A stretch of 64,000 nucleotides of DNA, taken from assembly GCA_014802435.1 (NCBI GenBank), contig JAAVCG010000031.1, positions 55,849 to 119,848 on the forward strand, given 5' to 3'. The notes beneath the pieces are model-generated. The model worked only from the letters and a program-made list of their open reading frames with translations. It was not told the origin of the DNA and made no database searches. Numbering within the stretch: the stretch's first letter is position 1; every line of letters starts with the position of its first letter. This document shows, piece after piece, positions 18,541 to 27,600 of this stretch. The position numbers and the translations under genes were made by a program. Source of the stretch: Bacteroides sp. Its GTDB lineage: Bacteria > Bacteroidota > Bacteroidia > Bacteroidales > Muribaculaceae.

Positions 18541-19875
18541 TTAATTTTTCAATACCTTGCGGGCAACGATGAAATAGGCTGTGAGGACGGCCGTCCCGGT
18601 GATGACCCAGCTCAGGGGGTAGACAATCAAGAGGTCCTTAAATTCGGCATAAGGCCCGGCGCTGACCCAGAACACGCGCAGGATGCAGGTGCCCAAGATG
18701 ACGATGACGGTTGGAGTCATTGAATAACCGAGGGCGCGCATTGATGCTCCGGCAATTTCATAGGAGCAGGCGATGAACTGCATCAGGAGCACATACTCCA
18801 TTCTGACGGCGCCGAAGCTGATGGCCTCCTCAGAGTTGATGAACAGGCTCAGCGCTTCATGGCGGAAGAGACAGAACAGAACGTTGAGCACCGCGCAGCC
18901 AATGACGCTCAGAGTCATGCACCGGCGAAACACCGAGCGGACATTTTCTTTCTTTCCGGCGCCGAAATTCTGGGAGATGAAGGCCGTTGCGGCCTGGGCA
19001 AACGAGGAGATGACAAAGTAACAATAGAGTTCGAAATTAATGGCCGCGGCCGAGCCCGCAATGGCTTCTTTCCCAAAGGAGTTCACGCCGCTCTGAATGA
19101 ATGAGTTGCTCAGGGCGAAGACCATGCCCTGAAGTCCGGCGGGGAGGCCAATCTGAAGGATTTTGCGCAATTCGCCGCGATGGATTTTCATCTCTTTCAG
19201 GTCTAAGCGGAGAGGGCCCTGTTCATGCATCAGAATGATTGTTACACCAATGGCACTCAGATAATTAGAGGCGACAGTGGCGATTGCTACACCTTCAACA
19301 CCCATGCCCATGAAGAGGACGAAAATCAGGTTGAGGGCAACATTGACGGCGCCGCCGATGCAGAGCCAGTAGAATGGGCGGCGGGTATCGCCAACGCTTC
19401 GGAGAATTGCGCTGACAAAGTTATAGACCATCATCGCGGGGAAGCCTAAGGTGAAGATGCGCAGATAGTTAGTGGCATCAGGGAGGATGTCCTCAGGGGT
19501 GGAAAGCAGCGCGAGGATAGGCCCGGCTACGGTCAGTCCGATGGCGAGGAGGCCGATCCCGCTGAGGAGGGCGAGCATTGCGGAGGTTTGGACGGCGCGG
19601 GAGACTCCGCGGGAGTCCTTCTGTCCGAGATAATTGGCAATGATGACGTTAGAGCCGATGGCTATGCCTATGAACAGATTGATAATGAGGCTGATAACCG
19701 GGCCGTTGGTGCCGACTGCGGCTACGGCATGAGACCCGACAAAGCGCCCGACAACAGCCACGTCAATAGCGTTAAACGATTGCTGGACAATGCCGCTGGC
19801 CATAATTGGGAGCGCAAAAGTGATAATCTTACGGGTCATCCCGGCCCGTTCAAGCATGTTAATTTCGAGTGCCAT
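18541..19875 (-). CDS. MATE family efflux transporter
   Basis: 12-TM MATE-like sequence. Confidence 0.88.
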   Translation of the reverse strand: MALEINMLERAGMTRKIITFALPIMASGIVQQSFNAIDVAVVGRFVGSHAVAAVGTNGPVISLIINLFIGIAIGSNVIIANYLGQKDSRGVSRAVQTSAMLALLSGIGLLAIGLTVAGPILALLSTPEDILPDATNYLRIFTLGFPAMMVYNFVSAILRSVGDTRRPFYWLCIGGAVNVALNLIFVLFMGMGVEGVAIATVASNYLSAIGVTIILMHEQGPLRLDLKEMKIHRGELRKILQIGLPAGLQGMVFALSNSFIQSGVNSFGKEAIAGSAAAINFELYCYFVISSFAQAATAFISQNFGAGKKENVRSVFRRCMTLSVIGCAVLNVLFCLFRHEALSLFINSEEAISFGAVRMEYVLLMQFIACSYEIAGASMRALGYSMTPTVIVILGTCILRVFWVSAGPYAEFKDLLIVYPLSWVITGTAVLTAYFIVARKVLKN

Positions 19876-19885
19876 AATCAGGGCG

Positions 19886-19893
19886 CAAAGTTA
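19886..19893 (-). promoter_or_regulatory. -7 box TAACTTTG for MATE gene
   Basis: CAAAGTTA on + strand immediately upstream of minus-strand CDS. Confidence 0.5.
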
Positions 19894-20016
19894 CGAAAAA
19901 AATCAATATGGAGGCAAATATTGGCCAAAATGGCGAAATATTGGCCAAAAAGGTAACAAGGGAGTATGTTATTAAACATAATTTTTTAATTTTGTAATTT
20001 CAAAAACCATCTGCTT

Positions 20017-22230
20017 ATGAAAAAATTTACTTCATTTCTATTCACAATGGCAGCGGCGATGAGCGTTCAGGCCGCATCGACCATCGACTTTACCTATAAC
20101 CGCGCCGGAGGCGAGGTGATGGGTTATGGTTTTAACAAGATTGAGACCATTAACGTAGCAATCCGCATTAATGAGCCGGCCCTTGTCGGCGCGCAGATAA
20201 CCTCCATGTCAGTGCCCGTCACGACTGATTTGGAGCTGAACGTAGTCGGCGAATGTTCGGCCTTCCTGTCAACCAAGCTGGACCGTGCGGGCGCCGCCAA
20301 CGTTGCTGATATATGCACGGAAACCGCCACGATTGATGATAAAGGAGTGCTGACCTGCACTTTTTCCGAACCTTACACCATTACGGAGGAGGGTGTCTAC
20401 GTTGGTTACACGATGCCTTTCTCGGCCCGCAGCGCTGATTTGTATCCCATCGCCGTCGCCGAAGGGGAGAATGCCGACGGGCTTTATATCCTTGCGTCGC
20501 GTTCCTGCATCAGCTGGCAGGCAAAGTCGGAGGCCTTGGGAGCAGTCAGCGCCATGGCTGTTACCATCACCGGCGAGTTCCCTGAAAATGGGGTAGGGGT
20601 GACTCTTGACAGCTCCTATAACCTTGTTGGCGGCGAGGAAAATGAAGTGACCTTCCGCATGTCAAACTACGGCACCAACGCCGTCAGCTCTTTTGACTAT
20701 ACCTATAAGATAGGTTCACTGAGCGGCACCGGCTCCAAGGAGCTTGCGCAGAACATCAACGGAGTAGGCGCATTTGCACAGTGTTCCGTTCCGGTTAATG
20801 TTCCTGCTGAAATCGAGCAGACCACTATGGAATTCACCGTAACCAAGGTTAACGGAGCCGAAATCAGCCCGGTTACGAGCTATGCTGATGTTAACATCAC
20901 TCCGTTTAAGCTCGTCAATCGCCCTGTTGCTGAAGAGTTTACCGGGCTGTGGTGTGGATGGTGTCCGCGCGGCTATGCGGCCATGGAGACCCTGAAGGAG
21001 GCTTATGGAAGTGACTTCACCGGTCTGGCTTATCATGACAGTGACCCGATGGCCACCATTGCCAAGTATCCCATCAGCGTCAGCGGCTACCCGACAGCTA
21101 CGGTAAATCGCGCCAAGCTTATTGATGCCGGAGAAATTCTCACTGCGTGGCCTGCCGCAGCCGCCAAGTCTACGAACTCTAACGTCGAAGTGGAAATTAA
21201 CTGGGCCAACGAAGAAAAGACCATTATCCGCGCAACGGTTAAGGTGCGCTTCCTTGAGGACCAGAAGGGTTCGGACTATCGCATCGGCGCCTGCCTCGTT
21301 GCAGACGAAATGACCAATCCCAAATGGGGCCAGAATAACAGTTATAGCAACCAGGGAATGCAAAGCAATGAGCTTTTGAATGAGCTCTTTGTTGGAAAGG
21401 CATCAATCATCTATGGATTGCCCTTTAATGACGTAGTTATCTCGTTCCCGAATCTTTACGGTATGACTACGGGCATTCCGGCTGAAATCAAGCAGTATGA
21501 AACCGTTACTTACACTGAGGAGTTTGACCTGAATGCCTGCCGCAATCTGGAAACCTTCTTCACTAATCCTATTCAGGATATTGAGAAGCTCCGTGTTGTC
21601 GGCATTCTGTTTGACAAAAACGGCTATCCTCTCAACTCGGCTACGTCGGATTATTCAACGGCCGGCGGCGAGATTGAGCGGCCCAAGGTTGGCGCGCCGG
21701 TAATCACCGGATTGGTTCCCGCCAAGAATGGCCAGCCCGCTGAAATCACCTTTACTTGCCCCACCACTTATGGTGGTCAGGAAGGAATCCTCAAGCCTAA
21801 TGACACTCCCATCGGCAGCAACGGAGCCGTTACTTCTTACTTCCGCGTTGCTCTCTACGTTGACGGCAAGCCTTACACCTTCAAGATGTCGGATTATCTC
21901 GGCCTGAAGAAGAATGAGACCACTCTGGTGTTTGGCAATCGCGAAATTGGCAACACTTCATTTGCCGACAATCAGATGACTATCAAGGTGTTCGTTGATG
22001 AGGCTTCCACTTTCGGCGTTCAGTCATGCTATGTTTATGGCACCACCACGCTTGAATCAGACATTACCTCCATTGACGCCAACGAGGAGCTGGCCATTAT
22101 TGCCGTAGAGTCAACCTCAGATGTTCCGACGACCTATTATGACCTTCAGGGACGCCGCGTCAGTGCTCCGCGCGCCGGCCAGCTGCTGATTGTCAAGAGC
22201 GCCGAGGGCACTAAGAAAATTCGTTATTAA
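20017..22230 (+). CDS. Secreted Omp28-like protein with thioredoxin-like CxxC and C-terminal sorting-like motif
   Basis: FTGLWCGWCPRGYAAMETL; C-term YYDLQGRRVSAPRAGQLLIVKSAEGTKKIRY. Confidence 0.75.
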   Translation: MKKFTSFLFTMAAAMSVQAASTIDFTYNRAGGEVMGYGFNKIETINVAIRINEPALVGAQITSMSVPVTTDLELNVVGECSAFLSTKLDRAGAANVADICTETATIDDKGVLTCTFSEPYTITEEGVYVGYTMPFSARSADLYPIAVAEGENADGLYILASRSCISWQAKSEALGAVSAMAVTITGEFPENGVGVTLDSSYNLVGGEENEVTFRMSNYGTNAVSSFDYTYKIGSLSGTGSKELAQNINGVGAFAQCSVPVNVPAEIEQTTMEFTVTKVNGAEISPVTSYADVNITPFKLVNRPVAEEFTGLWCGWCPRGYAAMETLKEAYGSDFTGLAYHDSDPMATIAKYPISVSGYPTATVNRAKLIDAGEILTAWPAAAAKSTNSNVEVEINWANEEKTIIRATVKVRFLEDQKGSDYRIGACLVADEMTNPKWGQNNSYSNQGMQSNELLNELFVGKASIIYGLPFNDVVISFPNLYGMTTGIPAEIKQYETVTYTEEFDLNACRNLETFFTNPIQDIEKLRVVGILFDKNGYPLNSATSDYSTAGGEIERPKVGAPVITGLVPAKNGQPAEITFTCPTTYGGQEGILKPNDTPIGSNGAVTSYFRVALYVDGKPYTFKMSDYLGLKKNETTLVFGNREIGNTSFADNQMTIKVFVDEASTFGVQSCYVYGTTTLESDITSIDANEELAIIAVESTSDVPTTYYDLQGRRVSAPRAGQLLIVKSAEGTKKIRY

Positions 22231-22263
22231 TCGTTATAACTATTTCAAATTTACAAACTAACA

Positions 22264-24060
22264 ATGAAAAGATTTACTCTTTTGGCTGCTGCTTCACTGA
22301 TGATTGGAGCATCAGCGCAGGCCGCGCCTTCCATGCCGAGGATTCGTCCGCAGGCTCAGGGTGTGCTCACTTCGGTCAAGGCCTCCAAGAATGAGGCGAC
22401 CGGGCGCAAACATGCTCCCGCCGCCAAGAAAAAGGCCATGAGCCGCGTTCCCTCACTGAACGTCCCCGGCCCCACTGCCGCTCAACAGCATGTAATCACC
22501 GAGGCTCCTGCCGGAACCCGCGGCTATTATGCCAAGGAAGGCGTGTCTTTCGGCAACGAATACGGCGTTATCCCTTACGAAAGCACTTCTGACGGCTACG
22601 CCGCTGATATTGTCCTGACTGAGGACAATAAGATCTATATGGCTCCCGCCTTTACCGAAGGAGTTGAAACGTATGGCACGAGCTATATCGTTGGTGATGT
22701 GAAGGATGGAGTTGCTACTTTCACTTTCCCTCAGGCCATTTATTACGGCATGTTCTATGATGAGGATTATAACACTTTCATGGACTATGACTATGCCCTG
22801 ATGATGGAATATTATGAGGATGAGGATGGTAACTGGGACCTCGTTCCTTCATCAGAACAGACCATCAGCTTCAATATTGCCGCCGACGGCACTCTGACCC
22901 CCGCCGTTAACAACCCCTACAGCTTCATTGCCGCTGCATGGTGGTTCCCTGAAGATGCAGAAACTTCTGAATACACTTACGGCGGATGGTATTGGGCTTT
23001 GCTCGGCGATAATTACACTTCACTGACTCCGATTAAGGATACTCCGGCCGCTCTGCCCGCGGGAGTGACTCCGGAACAATGGAACGTAATCAATGGCAAG
23101 CAGGGCTATGCTGCCGGAGTTGCCATCTCAGGCTCAGATATTTATCTTACCGGTCTTTATCAGGGTATGCCTGACGGCGTAATGGCCGGCACGATTGAAG
23201 GCGACAAGGCTGTGTTCCCTGCAGTTAACTTCCTTGGTGTTGACCCGGTCTCTTATGAAGTGGTTTATGCTCAGGGCGCTGAATGGAAGCAATATCAAGA
23301 CCCTGATAACGGTATGATGGAAGGTCTTCAGGCCAACGGTGAGGAGATTGTCTTCACTTATGATGCCGCAGCCGGCAAACTCACCGGCGAGGGTGCAATC
23401 GCTTTCTCAATGGTTGCCGATAAGACTATCGCCCTCAATGCCGGTTTGCAGAACCCCGTAATCTGCAAGTCCAGCGGCAAGGAAATCACTGAAATCAACA
23501 AGCCCGTAATCATGATGTACCAGCCCTATGACGACGAGGAAGGATTTGGCATGATTGCTTTCTCTATTGATAATGTCATTAACGAAACGGATGTTATCCC
23601 GGCCGACAAGCTCTATTTCTCAATCTACATGAATGAAGAAGTGTTTGCTTTCGATCCCGAAGATTACTACTGCTTCAATAAACCCGAGACTGAAATTCCT
23701 TATGGCTTCGTTGACGAGAGCGAATCCGGTGCCATTGAGTTTTATGACTATTATAACATGGAATTGGTAGGCTTCATGGTTGACGGAATCAGCACCATCG
23801 GCGTTCAGGCCATCTATAAGGACGGCGACAAGGTCGTTAAGTCAGAAATCGTTACCATCAACGGCGAAGAGCCTTTTGAAGGCGATGACGAGGATGGAGA
23901 CGGCGATGACGATGGCGACGACGAAGATGCCATCACTGAAATCACGTCAGATTCAGCCGCTACTTACTTTGACCTCCAGGGCCGTCGCGTTGCCGCTCCC
24001 GCCGCCGGTCAGCTCCTTGTCAAGAAGACCGCAGCCGGAGCTGTTAAGGTTAGATTTTAA
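22264..24060 (+). CDS. Secreted hypothetical protein with acidic linker and C-terminal sorting-like motif
   Basis: Signal peptide; EGDDEDGDGDDDGDDED; C-term YFDLQGRRVAAPAAGQLLVKKTAAGAVKVRF. Confidence 0.7.
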   Translation: MKRFTLLAAASLMIGASAQAAPSMPRIRPQAQGVLTSVKASKNEATGRKHAPAAKKKAMSRVPSLNVPGPTAAQQHVITEAPAGTRGYYAKEGVSFGNEYGVIPYESTSDGYAADIVLTEDNKIYMAPAFTEGVETYGTSYIVGDVKDGVATFTFPQAIYYGMFYDEDYNTFMDYDYALMMEYYEDEDGNWDLVPSSEQTISFNIAADGTLTPAVNNPYSFIAAAWWFPEDAETSEYTYGGWYWALLGDNYTSLTPIKDTPAALPAGVTPEQWNVINGKQGYAAGVAISGSDIYLTGLYQGMPDGVMAGTIEGDKAVFPAVNFLGVDPVSYEVVYAQGAEWKQYQDPDNGMMEGLQANGEEIVFTYDAAAGKLTGEGAIAFSMVADKTIALNAGLQNPVICKSSGKEITEINKPVIMMYQPYDDEEGFGMIAFSIDNVINETDVIPADKLYFSIYMNEEVFAFDPEDYYCFNKPETEIPYGFVDESESGAIEFYDYYNMELVGFMVDGISTIGVQAIYKDGDKVVKSEIVTINGEEPFEGDDEDGDGDDDGDDEDAITEITSDSAATYFDLQGRRVAAPAAGQLLVKKTAAGAVKVRF

Positions 24061-24110
24061 GGTTTAAGGTTTAAGGTTTAAAGTTTATATATCGAGGTTT
24101 AAGGTATGGA
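24055..24110. repeat. Short heptamer repeats (GGTTTAA)n
   Basis: TTTTAAGGTTTAAGGTTTAAGGTTTAAAG ... GAGGTTTAAGG. Confidence 0.8.
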
Positions 24111-24177
24111 TGGGTGGACTTCAATCTGCCGCCTGCCTTAAACCTTTCTTTTTCGGCCTTGGGCCCGGGATGGATTA

Positions 24178-24310
24178 ACCGGGCTTCGTGGCGCCCTCGC
24201 CACGATGGAGCGTAAGCTCCACGAGTTTCGCTCAATAAATTAGTATTCAGCCTTATATGAAATTTATGGCGCTGACGCGCCACCGTGGCGAGGGCGCCAC
24301 GGAGCCCGGT
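24178..24310. repeat. 31-bp inverted repeat
   Basis: ACCGGGCTTCGTGGCGCCCTCGCCACGATGG (24178-24208) versus reverse complement at 24280-24310; 29/31 identical. Confidence 0.95.
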
Positions 24311-24388
24311 CATGTACTCGCCCTGAGTTTTTAGCACCCATGTGCGGCTGGATGGCCTTTGGCGGCGGATCGGAATCCGCCTTTCCAT

Positions 24389-24427
24389 AGTAAACACTAA
24401 ACACTAAACACTAAACCATAAACCATA
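24389..24427. repeat. Short heptamer repeats (AAACACT)n
   Basis: GTAAACACTAAACACTAAACACTAAACCATAAACCAT. Confidence 0.85.
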
Positions 24428-24477
24428 GCGGTGGATGATTTGTTATAAAGTAGAAAAGTAAAAAAATTATCTGCATT

Positions 24478-25626
24478 ATGACTGTAATACCTCAACACAA
24501 AATTGCCTCGTGGCTCGTGAACGCTATTAATGATTGCCTTCAGTGGTTCGGGATTTCTCATTCCGAGACGGCTGAAGCGATAATCTATTTTATTATCGTC
24601 TTAGGCATAGCCTTAGGTGTCGGCTGGTTGCTTCAAACCGTCGTTGTCGGTGCGCTGCGTCGTATCGTCAGGCGAAAGAATAGCGAATGGGGCAACGAAC
24701 TGCTCAGGGAGCGCACTCTGAGCAAGTGTGCGCGAGTAATTCCTCCGCTGGTATTGTTAGGGTTCCTTCCTTTTGCCTTTGATAATGATGCCGCATGGCA
24801 TACGTGGGCCACACGCATAGTTGCCGTATGGTTTGTTATCTGCTTTGGCTATGGCGTATGTGCCGTGTTGCGTTTTATCTGGATCAGATATGACACTGCG
24901 GCCAACACCCGTCGCCTCCCGATGCGCGGGATTTATGACCTCGGCTTGGGCTTGACCTGGCTCATCGTGGCCATCATCTCGGTCAGCATCCTGATTGACA
25001 AGTCGCCGGCCATGCTCCTGACGGGATTGGGTGCCGTCGCTGCGGCAATGATGTTCGTGTTTAAGGATACGATTCTGGGATTCGTTGCCGGGATTCAGCT
25101 GAGCAATAACGATATGGTTAGAGTAGGGGACTGGATTACGGTTCCTAACACTCCGGCCGACGGCGTTGTTGAGGATGTGAATATCTCAGTTGTGAAGGTT
25201 CGTAATTTTGATAATACGATGGTTTATCTGCCGCCTTATTCGCTGGTTGACAATGCCTTTAAGAACTGGCGAGGAATGTCGGAATTCGGTATACGACTGA
25301 TTTCGCGTAACATTCTGATTGACGCCTCGACCATCAAGGCCGACGAAAAAGACCCGTCAACGACTAATCTGACGCTGTTCCGTAAATGGTGTCTGGACTA
25401 TCTGAATAATAATCCCCATCTTGACCATTCGGGCCAGGGCAACTCGCTGATTATGGTCCGATTGATGGCTCAGGAGGCTTCCGGAGTGCCCATGCAGCTT
25501 TATTGCTTCACTAACACTACCGTATGGCCTGACTATGAGGCAATTCAGAGCGAAGTGATGGAACACGTCATTGCCGCCGCCAATCAATTCGGTTTGACCG
25601 TATATAATTATCCAACAAAATTGTAA
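24478..25626 (+). CDS. Mechanosensitive ion channel (MscS family)
   Basis: TM helices, FKDTILGFVAGIQLSNNDMVRVGDWITVP. Confidence 0.9.
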   Translation: MTVIPQHKIASWLVNAINDCLQWFGISHSETAEAIIYFIIVLGIALGVGWLLQTVVVGALRRIVRRKNSEWGNELLRERTLSKCARVIPPLVLLGFLPFAFDNDAAWHTWATRIVAVWFVICFGYGVCAVLRFIWIRYDTAANTRRLPMRGIYDLGLGLTWLIVAIISVSILIDKSPAMLLTGLGAVAAAMMFVFKDTILGFVAGIQLSNNDMVRVGDWITVPNTPADGVVEDVNISVVKVRNFDNTMVYLPPYSLVDNAFKNWRGMSEFGIRLISRNILIDASTIKADEKDPSTTNLTLFRKWCLDYLNNNPHLDHSGQGNSLIMVRLMAQEASGVPMQLYCFTNTTVWPDYEAIQSEVMEHVIAAANQFGLTVYNYPTKL

Positions 25627-25636
25627 AATAAATTAA

Positions 25637-26800
25637 ATGTCGCTACCAGAAAATATAACGTTCATCGGAGCTGATGATGATGACCTCGACCTCTTTGAGG
25701 GTCAATATCCGCTTTCAGCCGGAATATCTTATAACTCTTATCTGATTAATGATGATAAGATTGCCATAATCGATGCCGTTGACCGCAGAAAGACTGAGGT
25801 TTGGCTTGAATCAGTCAAGCAGGGACTCAATGGTCGCAACCCAGACTATATAATTATCCAACATATGGAGCCGGATCATTCCGGCTCTCTTCTTGATTTT
25901 CTGAAGGTCTATCCCGAGGCGAAAGTTGTCTGCACGGTTCCGGCACGAGCCATGCTGACAAACTATTTTGACGAATTTGATTTCTCAGGAAAGATTCTGA
26001 CGGTAAAGGATGGGGATACGCTGAACTTGGGGCGGGTTACATTGCGCTTTCTGACCGCCCCGATGGTCCACTGGCCGGAAGTGATGTTGACATTTGACGA
26101 GACGGACGGCGTCCTGTTCTCGGCCGATGCTTTCGGGTCATTTGCCCTGAGCGGCGCCGGGATTGAAAGCGCCTGGCCAATGGAGGCGCGCCGATATTAC
26201 ACTAACATCGTTGGCCGCTTCGGAGGGAATGTCCAGTCACTGATGGCGAAAATCAAAGGGCTGAAATTCAGCACTATTGCGCCGCTCCATGGCCCGGTGT
26301 TGAGCGGAGATTTGTCGCCCTACTGGGTGCTTTATGACAAATGGAGCCGCTATGAACCGGAGTCGGAGGGAGTACTCGTTGCCTACGCCTCAATTTACGG
26401 AGGCACGGCTCATGCTGCCGATATGATTGCTGCGGAGCTTCGCCGGCGGGGAGTTACGGACGTAGTGCTGATGGACTTGTGTCGCCATGACGTTTCATAT
26501 GCCGTTGCCGAGGCTTTCCGTTTGCGCCGCTTGGTTGCCTGCTCGGTTACTTATGATGCGGGCATTTTCCCCTCGATGCATAATTTCATCCATCATCTTC
26601 AAGCCAAGAAGCTGAAGAACAGGAAGGTGGCCCTGGTTGAAAACGGCTCGTGGGCTCCGATAGCCGCCAAACTTATGGCCGAAGAATTTGCCAAGATGGA
26701 GGGAATGGAAGTAATTCCGGAAGTGCTGACCCTGAAGGCCCGCCTTCACCAGTCTGATTTAACGCAGATTCAGACCATAGCCGACTCGCTCCTAAAATGA
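25637..26800 (+). CDS. FprA-family A-type flavoprotein (flavodiiron protein)
   Basis: HMEPDHSGSL metallo-beta-lactamase-like di-iron site plus flavodoxin domain (YASIYGGTAHAA). Confidence 0.92.
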   Translation: MSLPENITFIGADDDDLDLFEGQYPLSAGISYNSYLINDDKIAIIDAVDRRKTEVWLESVKQGLNGRNPDYIIIQHMEPDHSGSLLDFLKVYPEAKVVCTVPARAMLTNYFDEFDFSGKILTVKDGDTLNLGRVTLRFLTAPMVHWPEVMLTFDETDGVLFSADAFGSFALSGAGIESAWPMEARRYYTNIVGRFGGNVQSLMAKIKGLKFSTIAPLHGPVLSGDLSPYWVLYDKWSRYEPESEGVLVAYASIYGGTAHAADMIAAELRRRGVTDVVLMDLCRHDVSYAVAEAFRLRRLVACSVTYDAGIFPSMHNFIHHLQAKKLKNRKVALVENGSWAPIAAKLMAEEFAKMEGMEVIPEVLTLKARLHQSDLTQIQTIADSLLK

Positions 26801-27427
26801 TTTTTTACGGATGTAAATAAGGAGGCCGCTGACCGGGAGGGTGCCGCCGATGATGGCGGCGCCTAACCAGAGGAGGCGGGAGAATGTGCCGGCAAAGGAG
26901 CCAACGTGGAGGGCATGGATTGTGTGGAATGTGTTGACCTGTCCGGTCGGGTCAAAAATGAGGTAAATCAGGTCATTCCACCATTGGAAGCTCCAGGTGA
27001 GCCCCGTTATAGCCATGAGCAGCAGGGGGATTCCGGCCCAGATTCCGGGGCCGACGTGAAGGCCATGGCAGAGATTTGGTCGAGTCCAGCTCAGGCTGAG
27101 TCGGAGACCATGGAGGGCGCTTGCTCCGCGCATTAGCGAGGAGTGGATGAGGGCCTTGGCGATGTCATACCAGAGGATATATCCGGTAATGATTTCAATG
27201 ATGAGCAGCAGGGCGGCGGAGCCTACAATCAGGCGGCCGGAACTTCCCAGGAAAAGAGAGCGATGGAGCGTCTTCATTGTTCCGAAGAAGGGGGCATTGG
27301 AGCCGACAAGTTTGCCGATGATAAGCATGGCGCCTGAAAGGCACGAAATCAGGAGAAAAAGGCCGATAATCAGGCCAATCCATCTATGAAGGAAAAGAAT
27401 TTGGCGATGAAGAGCCGAATTTTTCAT
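26792..27427 (-). CDS. PepSY-associated TM protein
   Basis: LHRQILFLHRWIGLIIGLFLLISCLSGAMLI. Confidence 0.8.
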   Translation of the reverse strand: MKNSALHRQILFLHRWIGLIIGLFLLISCLSGAMLIIGKLVGSNAPFFGTMKTLHRSLFLGSSGRLIVGSAALLLIIEIITGYILWYDIAKALIHSSLMRGASALHGLRLSLSWTRPNLCHGLHVGPGIWAGIPLLLMAITGLTWSFQWWNDLIYLIFDPTGQVNTFHTIHALHVGSFAGTFSRLLWLGAAIIGGTLPVSGLLIYIRKKSF

Positions 27428-27546
27428 GGTTTGTAGGTAAAAAATGTGGAATAAGATTGCAATGCAAAGGTACGAAAAAAAACGAGATAGCGGTTAGTTT
27501 TAACGGATATTAACGCTGAAAAATTCCATTTTTGACCGGAAATGCG

Positions 27547-27554
27547 TATCTTTG
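27547..27554 (+). promoter_or_regulatory. -7 box TATCTTTG upstream of hppA
   Basis: TATCTTTGCACC about 47 nt before ATG. Confidence 0.55.
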
Positions 27555-27600
27555 CACCAAATTTTTTAAACCAAAATCACGTTAATTCACAGTAAAAAAA

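Noticed and set aside
20716-21363. 215-aa minus-strand ORF inside the Omp28-like gene
   Set aside because: Antisense shadow with no independent support.
24055-24427. CRISPR or telomere interpretation of heptamer arrays
   Set aside because: No repeat-spacer architecture; chromosome-internal and only a few units long.
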